Origin: Henricia sp. BOLD:AAB3569
Lineage: Eukaryota; Echinodermata; Asteroidea; Spinulosida; Echinasteridae
NCBI GenBank assembly: GCA_037783545.1
Contig: JBBELK010000317.1
Coordinates: 1,116,001 to 1,180,000, forward strand
Direction of reading: 5' to 3'
DNA length: 64,000 nucleotides
Position numbers and translations under genes: made by a program. Shown piece by piece: positions 55,701-64,000 of this stretch; within the stretch, counting starts at the first letter, position 1, and each line of letters starts with the position of its first letter. The notes beneath the pieces were generated by a model. That model was given only the letters and a program-made list of their open reading frames with translations, ran no database searches and was not told where the DNA came from.

Positions 55701-56692
55701 GCCTAACTTACACAATATACACATGATGACCGTAGAAAACTTCCCCTGAAATGGTTTTGTCTAAAGTGCTATAGTCTCATAAGACGAAAATTCAATTCGC
55801 CCCAAAACCATTTTGCCCAAGTGCCATTTCGCCCCAAATTACTTCGTCCAAACACTTCATCGCCCAAATGCCACTTTGGCCCAAAACCACTTCGTGCACA
55901 GGCCGTAGATCAGGGCGAAATGGTTCAGGGCGAAGTGGTTTTGGGGTGAAATGACTGCAAACCCTTTTTTGACTGTTTTCTCAAAAGTTAGACGAAGTAC
56001 GGAGCTGATTTTTTCTCAGGTTGGTTTTAATCAGGCATTCAAATGTAACGCGCGCAGATTGTAATACATGTACTCGGTAATGCTGGCCGTTGTCCGCGTC
56101 GACGATTGGCTGCTATTTAAAGCATACTGGGGAATCCGTTCCATTACATTCGTCAGCATGCATCCCTGTTATTAATTTGAAAAACTGCGAAGTAAATTAA
56201 GATCGTCGTTTGAAAGTTTGGTAGGAATGGGACAGTCATAAGGAACGGAACCCAATACAATTTCTGGAAAGTATAGAAATCATTTCTTTTCGGCATAACA
56301 TGACCGAATTGATTAAATTACATCAAAATGACTCAGGCGTGAGTTGGCTCAAGGCAACAGCCGGCTCACGCCACAGATTTGCGTGTTTTTCCTCAGGGTA
56401 TTGTTACGTCGCTTTGCAGAGTGGAAATTCCCTGATATCTCAGGATAAGATTGCCAGTGCTATTTTGAAATTTGTCAGTTGCAGATGGCTTGAACAGCTG
56501 AAATTTATTTTTGAAACTGTTTCACAGGCGTGTACAGATGCAGGAGGGCACTGCGTGACAGACATCGATGGGTACTACATTGAAATAGCAGCCTGCCTCA
56601 TCATTGGTTTCGCATGGTTGCTATGGCGATCCAAGAAAGTACGTCATCTACAAGATCTGAAAGAGGATGCATGGAAATGCCCAAACGAATGA
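49040..56692 (+). CDS. SLC33A1: SLC33A1, acetyl-coenzyme A transporter (complete, 6 coding exons)
   Basis: Exons 49040-49769, 51337-51527, 52224-52408, 54167-54290, 55305-55532 and 56528-56692 join in phases 1, 0, 2, 0, 0 to 540 residues, close to the 549 of the human protein. SLC33A1 is an ER-membrane MFS protein that brings acetyl-CoA into the lumen for protein and ganglioside acetylation. Diagnostic strings: WPFSIKLLWAP (its serine, residue 101, appears to align with human S113, mutated in spastic paraplegia SPG42), QDIAVDGWALTML, GYASTCNSVGQTAGYFLGN, FAAADAVTGLKL, LLAVPMVPLQIILP, ISKYTAGP, GGTYMTLLNT, LGGNWPAT and DGYYIE. No frame break. Introns 1-5 are filled with mobile DNA: a palindrome, TTAA MITEs, a SINE, a branch-point-like array and G tracts. 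It is the one unambiguous single-copy housekeeping-type gene here. Confidence 0.96.
49861..50692. repeat. ~0.83-kb near-perfect palindrome in SLC33A1 intron 1
   Basis: Arms of about 400 nt: 49861-50268 reads back in 50290-50692 with few mismatches; centre near 50275. AATCTTTTCTAG occurs just outside on both sides (49792-49803 and 50713-50724), a candidate target duplication. No coding content; the mirrored frames are an artefact of the symmetry. Confidence 0.85.
50745..51182 (+). repeat. GGGCGAAGTGG-module MITE, copy 2
   Basis: Both TTAA-bounded TIRs are present (TTAAAGGTAGAATACATGAT and the inverse end …TACTACCTTTAA). In SLC33A1 intron 1. Confidence 0.7.
51337..51527 (+). CDS. SLC33A1: SLC33A1 exon 2
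   Basis: Acceptor CACTCGACAG; DFLYFWACVFLVTTTLVAIL, then the cytoplasmic loop (KREKPGHEEEHE) and KLPALRSYIVFALTYK before GTAAGT. Confidence 0.93.
51590..51865 (-). mobile_element. SINE fragment in SLC33A1 intron 2
   Basis: Shares CATCCCTTCCGAAGGATGGA and TGCCTTGCTCAAGGGCA with the other SINE copies; B-box-like GGTTTGATACC on the minus strand. Confidence 0.55.
51866..52215 (+). repeat. Pyrimidine-rich minisatellite before SLC33A1 exon 3
   Basis: About 18 irregular units of CATTTTCTGACATTTTCATG running directly into the exon-3 acceptor. Confidence 0.85.
52224..52408 (+). CDS. SLC33A1: SLC33A1 exon 3
   Basis: Acceptor CACTGTCTACAG; IGFAAADAVTGLKLIEQGVP to LLRAMPF, donor TTTAG|GTCAGT. Confidence 0.93.
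52541..53164. repeat. CCCCGG-rich foldback MITE in intron 3
   Basis: Outer ends TTAACTCAGAGAT and inverse ATCTCAGGGTTAA; internal GGTTAA/TTAACC and CCCCGGGG motifs in both orientations. Confidence 0.6.
53165..53694. mobile_element. TTAA-flanked AGGCC MITE, longer copy
   Basis: TTAA-AGGCCCAGTGGATCAT and inverse GATCATCTACACGGCCT-TTAA. Inserted at the edge of the preceding foldback. Confidence 0.72.
53882..54021 (+). repeat. G-tract / (GGGT)n / (GGGGT)n array in intron 3
   Basis: About 140 nt almost free of A and C: a G run, then GGGT repeats, then GGGGT repeats, then another G run. Confidence 0.9.
54167..54290 (+). CDS. SLC33A1: SLC33A1 exon 4
   Basis: Acceptor TTTTTCCTCCCAG; LLIGGLVFSSLVWWTPSMKL to IVIAYAFYQ, donor CAG|GTAAGG. 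Confidence 0.93.
54410..55250. repeat. Dispersed repeat family in intron 4
   Basis: Contains the same segments as 3040-3290 and 1955-2340, in the same orientation but diverged, and ends in CAACACCCATGGGAAAA. Confidence 0.6.
55305..55532 (+). CDS. SLC33A1: SLC33A1 exon 5
   Basis: Acceptor CTTCTGTTTTCAG; VALYSMFVASMSFNARVSDP, GGTYMTLLNTVQNLGGNWPA, to KAEAK, donor AAG|GTAACT. Confidence 0.94.
55644..56037 (+). repeat. GGGCGAAGTGG-module MITE, copy 3 (3' truncated)
   Basis: Starts TTAAAGGCAGTATGCATCAT and has the internal self-complementary modules; breaks off where the next repeat begins. Confidence 0.65.
56060..56460 (+). repeat. Dispersed ~400-bp repeat, copy 2
   Basis: Colinear with 31681-32095; lies in SLC33A1 intron 5. 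Confidence 0.7.
56528..56692 (+). CDS. SLC33A1: SLC33A1 exon 6
   Basis: Acceptor CTGTTTCACAG; ACTDAGGHCVTDIDGYYIEI, last membrane segment, then a basic tail ending DAWKCPNE and TGA. Confidence 0.94.
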   Translation, partial: ACTDAGGHCVTDIDGYYIEIAACLIIGFAWLLWRSKKVRHLQDLKEDAWKCPNE

Positions 56693-56952
56693 CTACATGT
56701 AGTTCATGGAGTCTGAAAGGTATATGTACTTAAAGCTCTGTACGCATTGGACTTTTTTTTGTAAAGTAGGCCTGTGCATTTTCAAATAATTGACTATTCG
56801 AAATTTGAATAATTTTTTCGATTGAATATTTTTTTTGCAGTGTTATCCGAACCTAAAGTTGTTCGGAGTGTACTTCGCGCGTTGGTGCTATGCAGAATGG
56901 TTTAGATTCTTTCAGCCTTTTTTAATGCCAAATCAGCTGCCTCGTTGCATTC

Positions 56953-56958
56953 AATAAA
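56953..56958 (+). promoter_or_regulatory. Candidate polyadenylation signal of SLC33A1
   Basis: AATAAA about 260 bp after the stop codon. Confidence 0.5.
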
Positions 56959-58002
56959 AACATCCTTTAATTCACCCACAGGATATTCATTCTAAAACAC
57001 TTGGATGATATGCAGAGCTGCCAACCTTCCCGGATTTTGGGGAATACATCTGGGAAAACAGGTTCATTCCGCGACTCCAAACACATCTATAAATCCCTAA
57101 GATTGTTAATTGACAATTCAGGAGGGTTTTTATCCATGCCAGGACTCGCAAAATTAGTCATTTTCTGAATAATTTGTTGTGAAATCCGGGAGGGTTGGCA
57201 GCTCTGTGTTTGGTTTGGTCTGGGCTGGTTTGCACATGAAAAAACAAGTCACACCGAACATTCGATGGAAGATCGAATATTCGATTCATTTGGCACACCG
57301 CTATGGTAAAGCTTACCGAGACAATGGGTACTTTTCGCCAAGTCCAATGCGGACACCCTAGGACGTTTTCCTCTCAGTAACTTTTCCTGTCCAACTGCTG
57401 CCCAGAAAAACTGACCCCGAGATAAGTCCAGTGCGGGCACAACGAGTCGGTAAAAACGGCTCTAGAAGCGTACATATGGACCAAGCGCAAGGTCATGCTG
57501 TAAAAGGATACCACGCATGCATGCGCTTAGCATGTTTTGCAGTGCGACGCATTATGTGACAAGTTACCAGTGTGTCGTTGCTTCTTTAGGTTAGAATCAT
57601 GGCAGATATTATTAACACATGTACAATTTGAAGTTTATTGCTACTAGTGCATTATTCCTAGATAATAGAGCACGTCAACGTCATGTCTTACGACAAAAGA
57701 AAGCACAACAACGCATTATATTGACAGCTCGGTTACCTTTACTACGATATCGGTAAAATTTTCCCATGTCAAAAAAGTCAAAATGCGAACAGTGCATTTT
57801 ACCAACGTTTCGTTAAAACCTTTTTAAAAAAATGAAGTCTAGTGCAGACACATATTTTGTTCTAAAGCAACCCCATCCATCCCCAAAAGGTAATATAGTG
57901 TTACACATTTAACGACAGTTTAGTTTAGTTTAATTTAATCAGATTAAGAAAATCTTATAATTTTCATCACTGGGTATGTAGATAATACTACATAAAAACT
58001 AT
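56959..58002. other. Spacer, nothing recognised
   Basis: No supported feature. Confidence 0.4.
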
Positions 58003-58400
58003 GACCCCGTTCTCACTAGAGAAATCGCTTCATTCAAGAGTTTTCTTGATGTGAATCACTTCGTTCGATGAAGCAAATTTGTAATGAGAACGCTTTCTTC
58101 GACGAAGCAATTTGGCAGGCCTGGTTGCACAAGCGCGTTGTGTGTCAAGCGCCCAGCAAGCGTTGTTTTTGACGCGACACTGGAAAACCACACAGCGTGT
58201 CTAGACGCGCAACGCCATGAACGACCTCCCACAGCTTCATTCGATCTTCGTTAGCGGTCGCTTATAATGTGTAAGGTACCGCTCTTCATTCGATCCTCGT
58301 TCGATATTCGTTAAGTGATATATGAACGCACGCTTTATTAACTAACGATGAATAACTAATCTTCGTTGAACGAAGCGATTTCTCGAGTGAGAACGGGGTC
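58003..58400. mobile_element. GACCCCGTTCTCA TIR MITE, copy 1
   Basis: TIRs GACCCCGTTCTCACTAGAGA and inverse TCTCGAGTGAGAACGGGGTC. The interior is full of CTTCGTTCGAYGAAG-type palindromes. A diverged copy is at 61451-61770. Confidence 0.72.
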
Positions 58401-58586
58401 AATAAGTTTCTATTGTGTTTTTTTATGTTTTAATTTAGGTTGCTTGGTTTTATTAAGATTTCATTTCTTGTGATATGGTATCTGGTACGGGTGTTTTTAG
58501 GTCAGATATTTGTGCTATAAAAAAAAAAACTAAAAAAACAATTATATCAGGAATTAAAAATTTAGCAATTTGAACATCTTGCATAC

Positions 58587-59027
58587 TTAAAGCCAGTATA
58601 CATGATTGGTATCTCAAAAAGTCAGAAATGTTCACAGATTTACGCCTATCTTACACAATATAAACATGATGATGACCGTAGAAAACTTCCCCTGAAATTG
58701 TTTTGTCTATAAAAAAAGTGCTATAGTCTTTGAGAAATGAGTAAAACAATTAGTTTTAGTCTCATGAGACGAAAATTCAATTCGCCCAAGTGCCATTTCG
58801 CCCCCAAACCACTTCGTCCAAACACTACATCGCCCCAAAACCACTTCGTGCACAGGCCGTGGTTCAGGGCGAAGTGACTGCAAACCCTTTTCTGACTGTT
58901 TTCTCAAAAGTTAGACGAAGTACGGAGCCGATTTTTTCTCAGGTTGGTTTTAATCATGCATATCTTTAATCACACGGGGGAATAAAACTATTTGTAACAG
59001 TTTACCAATCATGTATACTATCTTTAA
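58587..59027 (+). repeat. GGGCGAAGTGG-module MITE, copy 4
   Basis: Best-preserved copy: TTAAAGCCAGTATACATGAT at the left and its inverse ATCATGTATACTATCTTTAA at the right. Confidence 0.75.
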
Positions 59028-59298
59028 TTTAAAATGTCTTTTAATTTAAAAATACATTTGTATTTCAAACTAGCTCCTAAATTTGGGAGACATAACAGAT
59101 AATTCCAAAATGTACAAAGTATTCGTTTCAATTCAACAAAATAATCATTTTTAATTCTTTTTTAGGTATTGGGGAGGTATTACACCCTGAAATAAAATGT
59201 TTGGCTTTTGCAAGGAGCAACGTAAGAAAAATTAACATTCCCTCGTTAGTTGCGGAACCTCCTGCTAAATTATTCCAACCAGCTGCTCAACACCGGCC

Positions 59299-59371
59299 AG
59301 CTTGATTGTCGAGTGGTTAAGACGTCTGCCTAGTATGCAGGAGGTCGTGGGTTCGAGTCCTACCCGAGCAC
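59299..59371 (+). tRNA. tRNA-like sequence (Thr AGT anticodon position), probably a SINE head or pseudogene
   Basis: A box TGTCGAGTGG and B box GGTTCGAGTCC are intact. The anticodon stem TCTGC/GCAGG encloses loop CTAGTAT with AGT at the anticodon position, and the T arm GTGGG/CCTAC folds. The acceptor stem (AGCTTGA/CCGAGCA) has mismatches at both ends, which argues against a working tRNA. TTTTT follows at 59382. It may be the head of a tRNA-derived SINE. Confidence 0.45.
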
Positions 59372-59542
59372 GCTATGAGGTTTTTCTCATAGTGTCTCGG
59401 GGAAGCACTGAGTATGCGGTGCTAATCAAGTTACATCAGATAGGGCAAAACAAACAGTAATTGATAACCAAAAGGCTTTCGCACGTTAGTGCGCATGTGT
59501 GTTGCCAGGATGATGTTTAACTAGTGGTTAACTCGCTTGCAA

Positions 59543-59689
59543 CTAGCTATAGTCGCAGGGCAAGAGTCTTTGCTTGAGCGTGAGTTGATTGAGGGCGCTG
59601 TTGAACTCTTCAATGTGAGCTGCCAGCTCGCATTCTTGATCTTCTCGTGCATCGCTGAATGCCTGCGATTTCTGTCCAAGATCCTTCGC
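59543..59689 (-). CDS. ZMYND12: ZMYND12-like terminal exon
   Basis: Acceptor GATTCTTATTTCAG; AKDLGQKSQAFSDAREDQEC through LTLKQRLLPCDYS and TAG, 48 residues. Confidence 0.8.
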   Translation of the reverse strand, partial: AKDLGQKSQAFSDAREDQECELAAHIEEFNSALNQLTLKQRLLPCDYS

Positions 59690-62600
59690 CTGAAATAAGA
59701 ATCGGAATTTCACAAGTAAACAACCTTTGGAAACTGCAACACTATCTTTGTTTGCACTTTCAGCAGTGTTATAGGACTTGTATAAAATGAAATGTGTACC
59801 ACAATACCGGTACTGTTTTTCCTAGGTCTAGAGCCCCTTTTGGTGATAATATTTTCCTATCGGTAGTTTAATGTTGAAAGTACTGGTGTCAAGAGCAGCA
59901 AACATTTGTTCCCCGTGTAAGCTACAATGTGAAATAAACCATATCAAGTCAATCTTGCGCGAAAACGGCTATCCTGAATCAGTAATAAGCAAACATGTAT
60001 CCCTCTCGCTCTCAAACCGCGACTTCGCGGACCGAACAAATGTCCCATGTATCTTAAAGAATCATGGAAAGGAAAAGTGACAAAAGCCGTGACACGCGCC
60101 TACTACACCGTTCAGCCACGTGTAAGTTACTTCAGGCTGTCCGTAAAGACGTACTACCTACCACACAACTTAACAATGTTGTTTATGAGTTTCGGTGCCG
60201 ATGTGAAGCTCGGTACGTAGGGCGTACGTCTCAAAGACTGTCGGATCACATTAAACAGCATGTTCCATCCTCCATCTGCAGCAACTTGCCTGCTTCCTGC
60301 AAACAGCTGTCGCGTGTCTGCAAGAACGCTCGCAAAGCTGCCGCACAGCTCGAATGCACATCTGCTATAAGACAACTCTTGCTTGATCACCTGGAGTGCT
60401 GGAAACAATACAGCGAACAGCAGTTCACTGTACTGGCCAGAGCACGCAGTGTCATGCATCTGCACATGCTCAAAGCCACATACACTTATTTATTTTATTT
60501 ATCACATCCAACAGCGGAGGGAACGCCAATTACAGGAATGGGAGCAAGTGTGGTTGAGTGCCTTGCTCAAGGGCACAGGTGCCACAACCCGTCGCTGCCT
60601 GGAATTGAACCTACTAGCACAGGAACCTACTAGCACAGGAACTTAAGTTCGACGCACTAGACCGCTCGGCCATAACACCCCACTTCACTAAACCTATGTT
60701 ATGTCGCCAGACAGAATTTGTTCACACGCTACATGTGGTCTAACTACGCATGCGCATTAGCGTTCTCCCTGCCAGCTGACAATCGGCGCGCAGCATTCTG
60801 AATTATAACTAGACATTTCCTTCAAGTACTCAAAAAGTACTCGACTACAACACTGAGTTTTTTATTCTATTTTGAGAGAAGATAGCAGTTTGTATGAAAA
60901 TATTATCTTGATCACCAAAAGGGTCTCTGAACCTGTCCTGAGAAAGCTTAACGTATGCAGGCATATTTTCTTTTTGTTAAATAAAAAATGATTCCTCCAA
61001 TGTTTTGGCACAAAAGTGTCGAATAAACATTCCAGTAATTTGTTCCGTAAAAAAAATGTTTCAGAGGGTTTATGTAATATACATGTAAATTATGGAGCTT
61101 ATGGATTTCATTAAAGTAGTGCTAACGTTTCTCCTCCTCTTTGTGCTGTGTTTTGTTCTTGAAGTTTCAGATGGAATATTTTGTGAACTTGGCCAGCATT
61201 TGTGCATAGTGTCGTGCCAATTGAGTACATTAATGGTAGGAACATCGGATGCGGAACCCCATCTACAAGAACCAACATTTGCCGGCCAACATCAACCAAC
61301 ACCAATTTAGGAACTGTTGGGCGTCACATGCATGTGCTCGCTCACACGACTCAACATGATCTAAAATCTTGACTGTGCTTGGCTGCTGCATTCACATGAC
61401 AGGCATTCTACTCTGCTATTGGTCTGTTTCATCCAACAAGTTTAAACAAAGACCCCGTTCTCATTAGAGAAATTGCTGCATTTGATGAATATTCGACGAT
61501 GATTCGACAAAGATTTCCTGATGTTAATGCACACCTTTTCATTTGACGAAGATTCGAATCGCTTCATTCGCTGAAGCAAAATTGTAATGTGAACGCTCCC
61601 TTCGTTCGACGAAGCGATTTGACACGTACCGAAATGGGAGCATTGCACAGCTTCATGCGAACTTCGGTTGCCTTATGTGCACGGTACTTCTCTTCATTCG
61701 ATCTTCGTTAAGTGAGATTAACTAATCTTCGTCAAATGAAGCGATTTCTTTAGCGAGATGGGTCAACGTTGGGCAACAGCTACATGGCCCAACTTGTCGG
61801 GTGATGTTGGACGTTGCCTAGAGTGCCGTCAACACCATCTAACTTTGGGTAGGCCAACGACAGACCAAATGAAAGTTTACTCCCCACAACTTTGTACCTT
61901 AGGAATATCATTCAAAAGGAAGTAAAGCATGGCAAGGGCGTGGCCAATGGTTGCCATGGCAGCAGCATCCTGATTGGTCACTTGTTCTCTGATGTCATGA
62001 ATGGAATGCAGCACCTGCTTAGCTTCTGCTTCCTGGGCTTCATCTGGTGTGAAACGAGATGTGAAAAGTTAATTGAAGATGTTCTTTGTTGATAGGCATT
62101 GGTGGAAAAGCTGCTGGGGTAAACCTGTGATGGACTGGCATCCCATCCAGGGGGAGTAGCAATGCTCCTAGTCACTCCATGCCATGGAAACTAACAACCT
62201 GTTGGGGAAACCCAACTAACTGCTAGGGGTAAACCTGCGATGGACTAGCATCCCATCCAGAAGGAGTAGCAATGCTCCTAGTCCATGCCATGAAAACTAA
62301 CATTCCGTTCAAGAAACCCAACTAACTGCTTGGGGTAAACCTGCTATGGACTAGCATCCCATCCAGGGGGAGTGCCAATGCTCCTAGTCCATGCCATGAA
62401 AACTAACAACCTGTTGGAGAAACCCAATTAACTGCTGGGGCTAAACCTGCGATGGACTGGCATCCCATCCAGGAGTAGTAGCAATGCTCCTAGTCACTCT
62501 ATACCATGGAAACTAACAACCTGTTGGGAAAACCCAACTGACTGCTGGGGGTAAACCTGCAATGGACTGGCATCCCATCTAGGGGCAGTAGCAATGCTCC

Positions 62601-63872
62601 TAGTCACTCCATGCCATGGAAACTAACAACCTGTTGGGGGAAACCCAACTAACTGCTGGGGGTAAACCTGTGATGGACTACATGTAGCATCCCATCCAGA
62701 GGGAGTAGCAATGCTCCTAGTCACTCCATGCCATGGAAACCAACAACCTGTTGGGGGAAACCCAACTAACTGCTGGGGGTAAACCTGTGATGGACTACAT
62801 GTAGCATCCCATCCAGAGGGAGTACCAATGCTCCTAGTCACTCCATGCCATGGAAACTAACAACCTGTTGGGGGAAACCCAACTAACTGCTGGGGGTAAA
62901 CCTGTGATGGACTACATGTAGCATCCCATCCAGAGGGAGTACCAATGCTCCTAGTCACTCCATGCCATGGAAACCAACAACCTGTTGGGGGAAACCCAAC
63001 TAACTGCTGGGGGTAAACCTGTGATGGACTACATGTAGCATCCCATCCAGAGGGAGTAGCAATGCTCCTAGTCACTCCATGCCATGGAAACTAACAACCT
63101 GTTGGGGGAAACCCAACTAACTGCTGGGGGTAAACCTGTGATGGACTACATGTAGCATCCCATCCAGAGGGAGTAGCAATGCTCCTAGTCACTCCATGCC
63201 ATGGAAACCAACAACCTGTTGGGGGAAACCCAACTAACTGCTGGGGGTAAACCTGTGATGGACTACATGTAGCATCCCATCCAGAGGGAGTAGCAATGCT
63301 CCTAGTCACTCCATGCCATGGAAACCAACAACCTGTTGGGGGAAACCCAACTAACTGCTGTGGGTAAACCTGTGATGGACTACATGTAGCATCCCATCCA
63401 GAGGGAGTAGCAATGCTCCTAGTCACTCCATGCCATGGAAACCAACAACCTGTTGGGGGAAACCCAACTAACTGCTGGGGGTAAACCTGCGATGGACTGG
63501 CATCCCATCTAGGGGGAGTACCAATGCTCCTAGTCACTACATGCCATGGAGATAACCTGTTGGGACACAACTTTACCTTTTAGTTGCAAAAATTCTTGAC
63601 CCTAACAGCAGAAGCTAATACGTACCCAGTGATTCAACTATGCGTTCTTCCAGTTCAACGACAGCCGATGACATCCCACTTTCCGTGTCACTCCGCCTTG
63701 TCATCGCGGTTACAATGCGCAGCAAGTGACTGTGCCAGATGGCCGTGACACGCGTGTATAAGGAGTCGGCAACGTCCATGCGGTTCTGACGGAAGAAAAC
63801 ATTGGCCATGTGGAAGTAGCCCCCAGAAGTACAGATGTCGTCCGTTCCAAACTCTTGAGAGGCATGGAAGAT
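59543..63872 (-). CDS. ZMYND12: ZMYND12-like protein, 3' half (TPR region, 3 exons visible)
   Basis: Exons 63626-63872, 61898-62043 and 59543-59689 join in phases 1 and 0 and end at TAG (59543-59545). The upstream exons with the N-terminal MYND zinc finger would lie past the right edge. Diagnostic stretches: FGTDDICTSGGYFHMANVFF, MDVADSLYTRVTAIWHSHL and DEAQEAEAKQVL, which align with the C-terminal half of vertebrate ZMYND12. The helical repeat pattern is TPR-like. ZMYND12 is an axonemal/sperm-flagellum protein reported to work with TTC29; here that role is by homology only. The gene is transcribed towards SLC33A1 (tail to tail). Introns carry a Penelope fragment, SINE, MITE and a 117-bp minisatellite. 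Confidence 0.88.
59871..60480 (+). pseudogene. Penelope-like retroelement 3' fragment (GIY-YIG endonuclease)
   Basis: First frame: LVSRAANICSPCKLQCEINH and ILRENGYPESVISKHV, typical of the region after the RT. After a frame change near 60064-60080: VVYEFRCRCEARYVGRTSQR and RLSDHIKQHVP, the GIY-YIG-type endonuclease motif with its Cys pair. RT is missing and the frame is broken, so it is dead. Antisense within the ZMYND12 intron. Confidence 0.8.
60510..60690 (-). mobile_element. tRNA-derived SINE
   Basis: Minus strand: A box TGGCCGAGCGG and B box GGTTCAATTCC; body GCCCTTGAGCAAGGCAC. An 18-bp unit (CTAGCACAGGAACCTA) is tandemly duplicated next to the B box. Confidence 0.65.
60691..61450. other. 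ZMYND12 intron, nothing recognised
   Basis: The short frame at 61092-61310 (hydrophobic LTFLLLFVLCFVLEVSDG) has no start context or family that I can support. Confidence 0.35.
61451..61770. mobile_element. GACCCCGTTCTCA TIR MITE, copy 2
   Basis: Diverged and shortened copy of 58003-58400 with TGAAGCGATTTCTTTAGCGA at its right end. Confidence 0.65.
61898..62043 (-). CDS. ZMYND12: ZMYND12-like exon (TPR part 2)
   Basis: Acceptor TTTCACACCAG; DEAQEAEAKQVLHSIHDIRE to LNDIPK, donor AAG|GTACAA. Confidence 0.85.
62105..63560. repeat. 117-bp minisatellite in ZMYND12 intron
   Basis: About 13 tandem units, each with AACAACCTGTTGGGG, CCCAACTAACTGCTGGGGGT, GATGGACTACATGTAGCATC and GCAATGCTCCTAGTCACTCC. 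The central and right units are nearly identical; the left units are shorter and more diverged. Open frames here are repeat artefacts. Confidence 0.92.
63626..63872 (-). CDS. ZMYND12: ZMYND12-like exon (TPR part 1)
   Basis: Acceptor GTAAACTAG; IFHASQEFGTDDICTSGGYF to EERIVESL, donor CTGG|GTACGT. Confidence 0.85.
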
Positions 63873-64000
63873 CTAGTTTACAAATTACAATCAAAGGAAC
63901 TTGTTCGGATTTTTTTCCCAGAAAATATATTTTATTCTACCTCCCTAAAATAATATCCGTGGGAAGAAAACTGGAAATTTGCTCTCTTCAATTTTTTGGA
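63873..64000. repeat. Fragment of the 1955/54620 dispersed repeat
   Basis: ACTTGTTCGGATTTTTTTCC … CTACCTCCCTAAAATAATAT matches 1995-2085. Confidence 0.55.

Noticed and set aside
61092..61310. Small secreted or membrane protein
   Set aside because: One hydrophobic stretch in intronic sequence; no conservation or splice context.
62105..63560. CRISPR-like array
   Set aside because: Units are contiguous 117-bp repeats without unique spacers, in an animal genome.
62623..63570. Repetitive 72- and 159-residue proteins (…TRSIATPSGWDATCSP…)
   Set aside because: Translation of a 117-bp minisatellite, whose length is a multiple of three, within an intron.

Overview
This is metazoan genomic DNA. Coding regions are split by GT-AG introns, introns and intergenic DNA are packed with transposon debris, and the protein families are animal ones. 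The SINE-like repeats, an intact DIRS-type element and many TACATGTA palindromes suggest a marine invertebrate, possibly an invertebrate deuterostome such as amphioxus. That is inference; no single feature fixes the species.

Three gene groups can be read. (1) Three SLC46-type major facilitator transporter genes lie on the minus strand. Gene 1 (1-1779) runs off the left edge. Genes A (14447-22650) and B (32546-40056) are complete five-exon paralogs with identical intron phases, each predicted at 472 aa. Their last exon carries an acidic dileucine signal, as expected of a lysosomal or endosomal transporter. An orphan copy of that last exon lies inverted at 44623-44707, and a 68-bp exon-1 relic lies at 24844-24911. 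(2) A complete six-exon SLC33A1 (acetyl-CoA transporter) gene is on the plus strand at 49040-56692, predicted 540 aa. (3) The 3' half of a ZMYND12-like gene (TPR region) is on the minus strand, exons at 59543-59689, 61898-62043 and 63626-63872, continuing past the right edge.

A and B sit in a segmental duplication (about 14.2-24.0 kb versus 32.3-41.4 kb). Comparing the copies works as a natural insertion assay. It shows a 759-bp TIR element inserted at a splice donor in A, a 478-bp TIR element in B, a 91-bp hairpin in A, a Tc1-type MITE in B with a possible excision footprint in A, and a small element that is displaced and inverted between the copies.

The clearest mobile element is a structurally complete DIRS retrotransposon at about 8195-12992. 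It has inverted terminal repeats, an internal complementary region that joins both ends, a long gag/RT/RNase H/methyltransferase-like ORF and an overlapping tyrosine-recombinase ORF. Other mobile DNA includes a nested foldback element with 9-bp target duplications just upstream of SLC33A1, a 0.83-kb palindrome in its first intron, a Tc1 transposase pseudogene, a Penelope-like fragment with a GIY-YIG motif, a LINE 3' end, tRNA-derived SINEs and several TTAA-flanked MITE families. Long G/C homopolymers, a branch-point-like array in an SLC33A1 intron and a 117-bp minisatellite in a ZMYND12 intron complete the picture.
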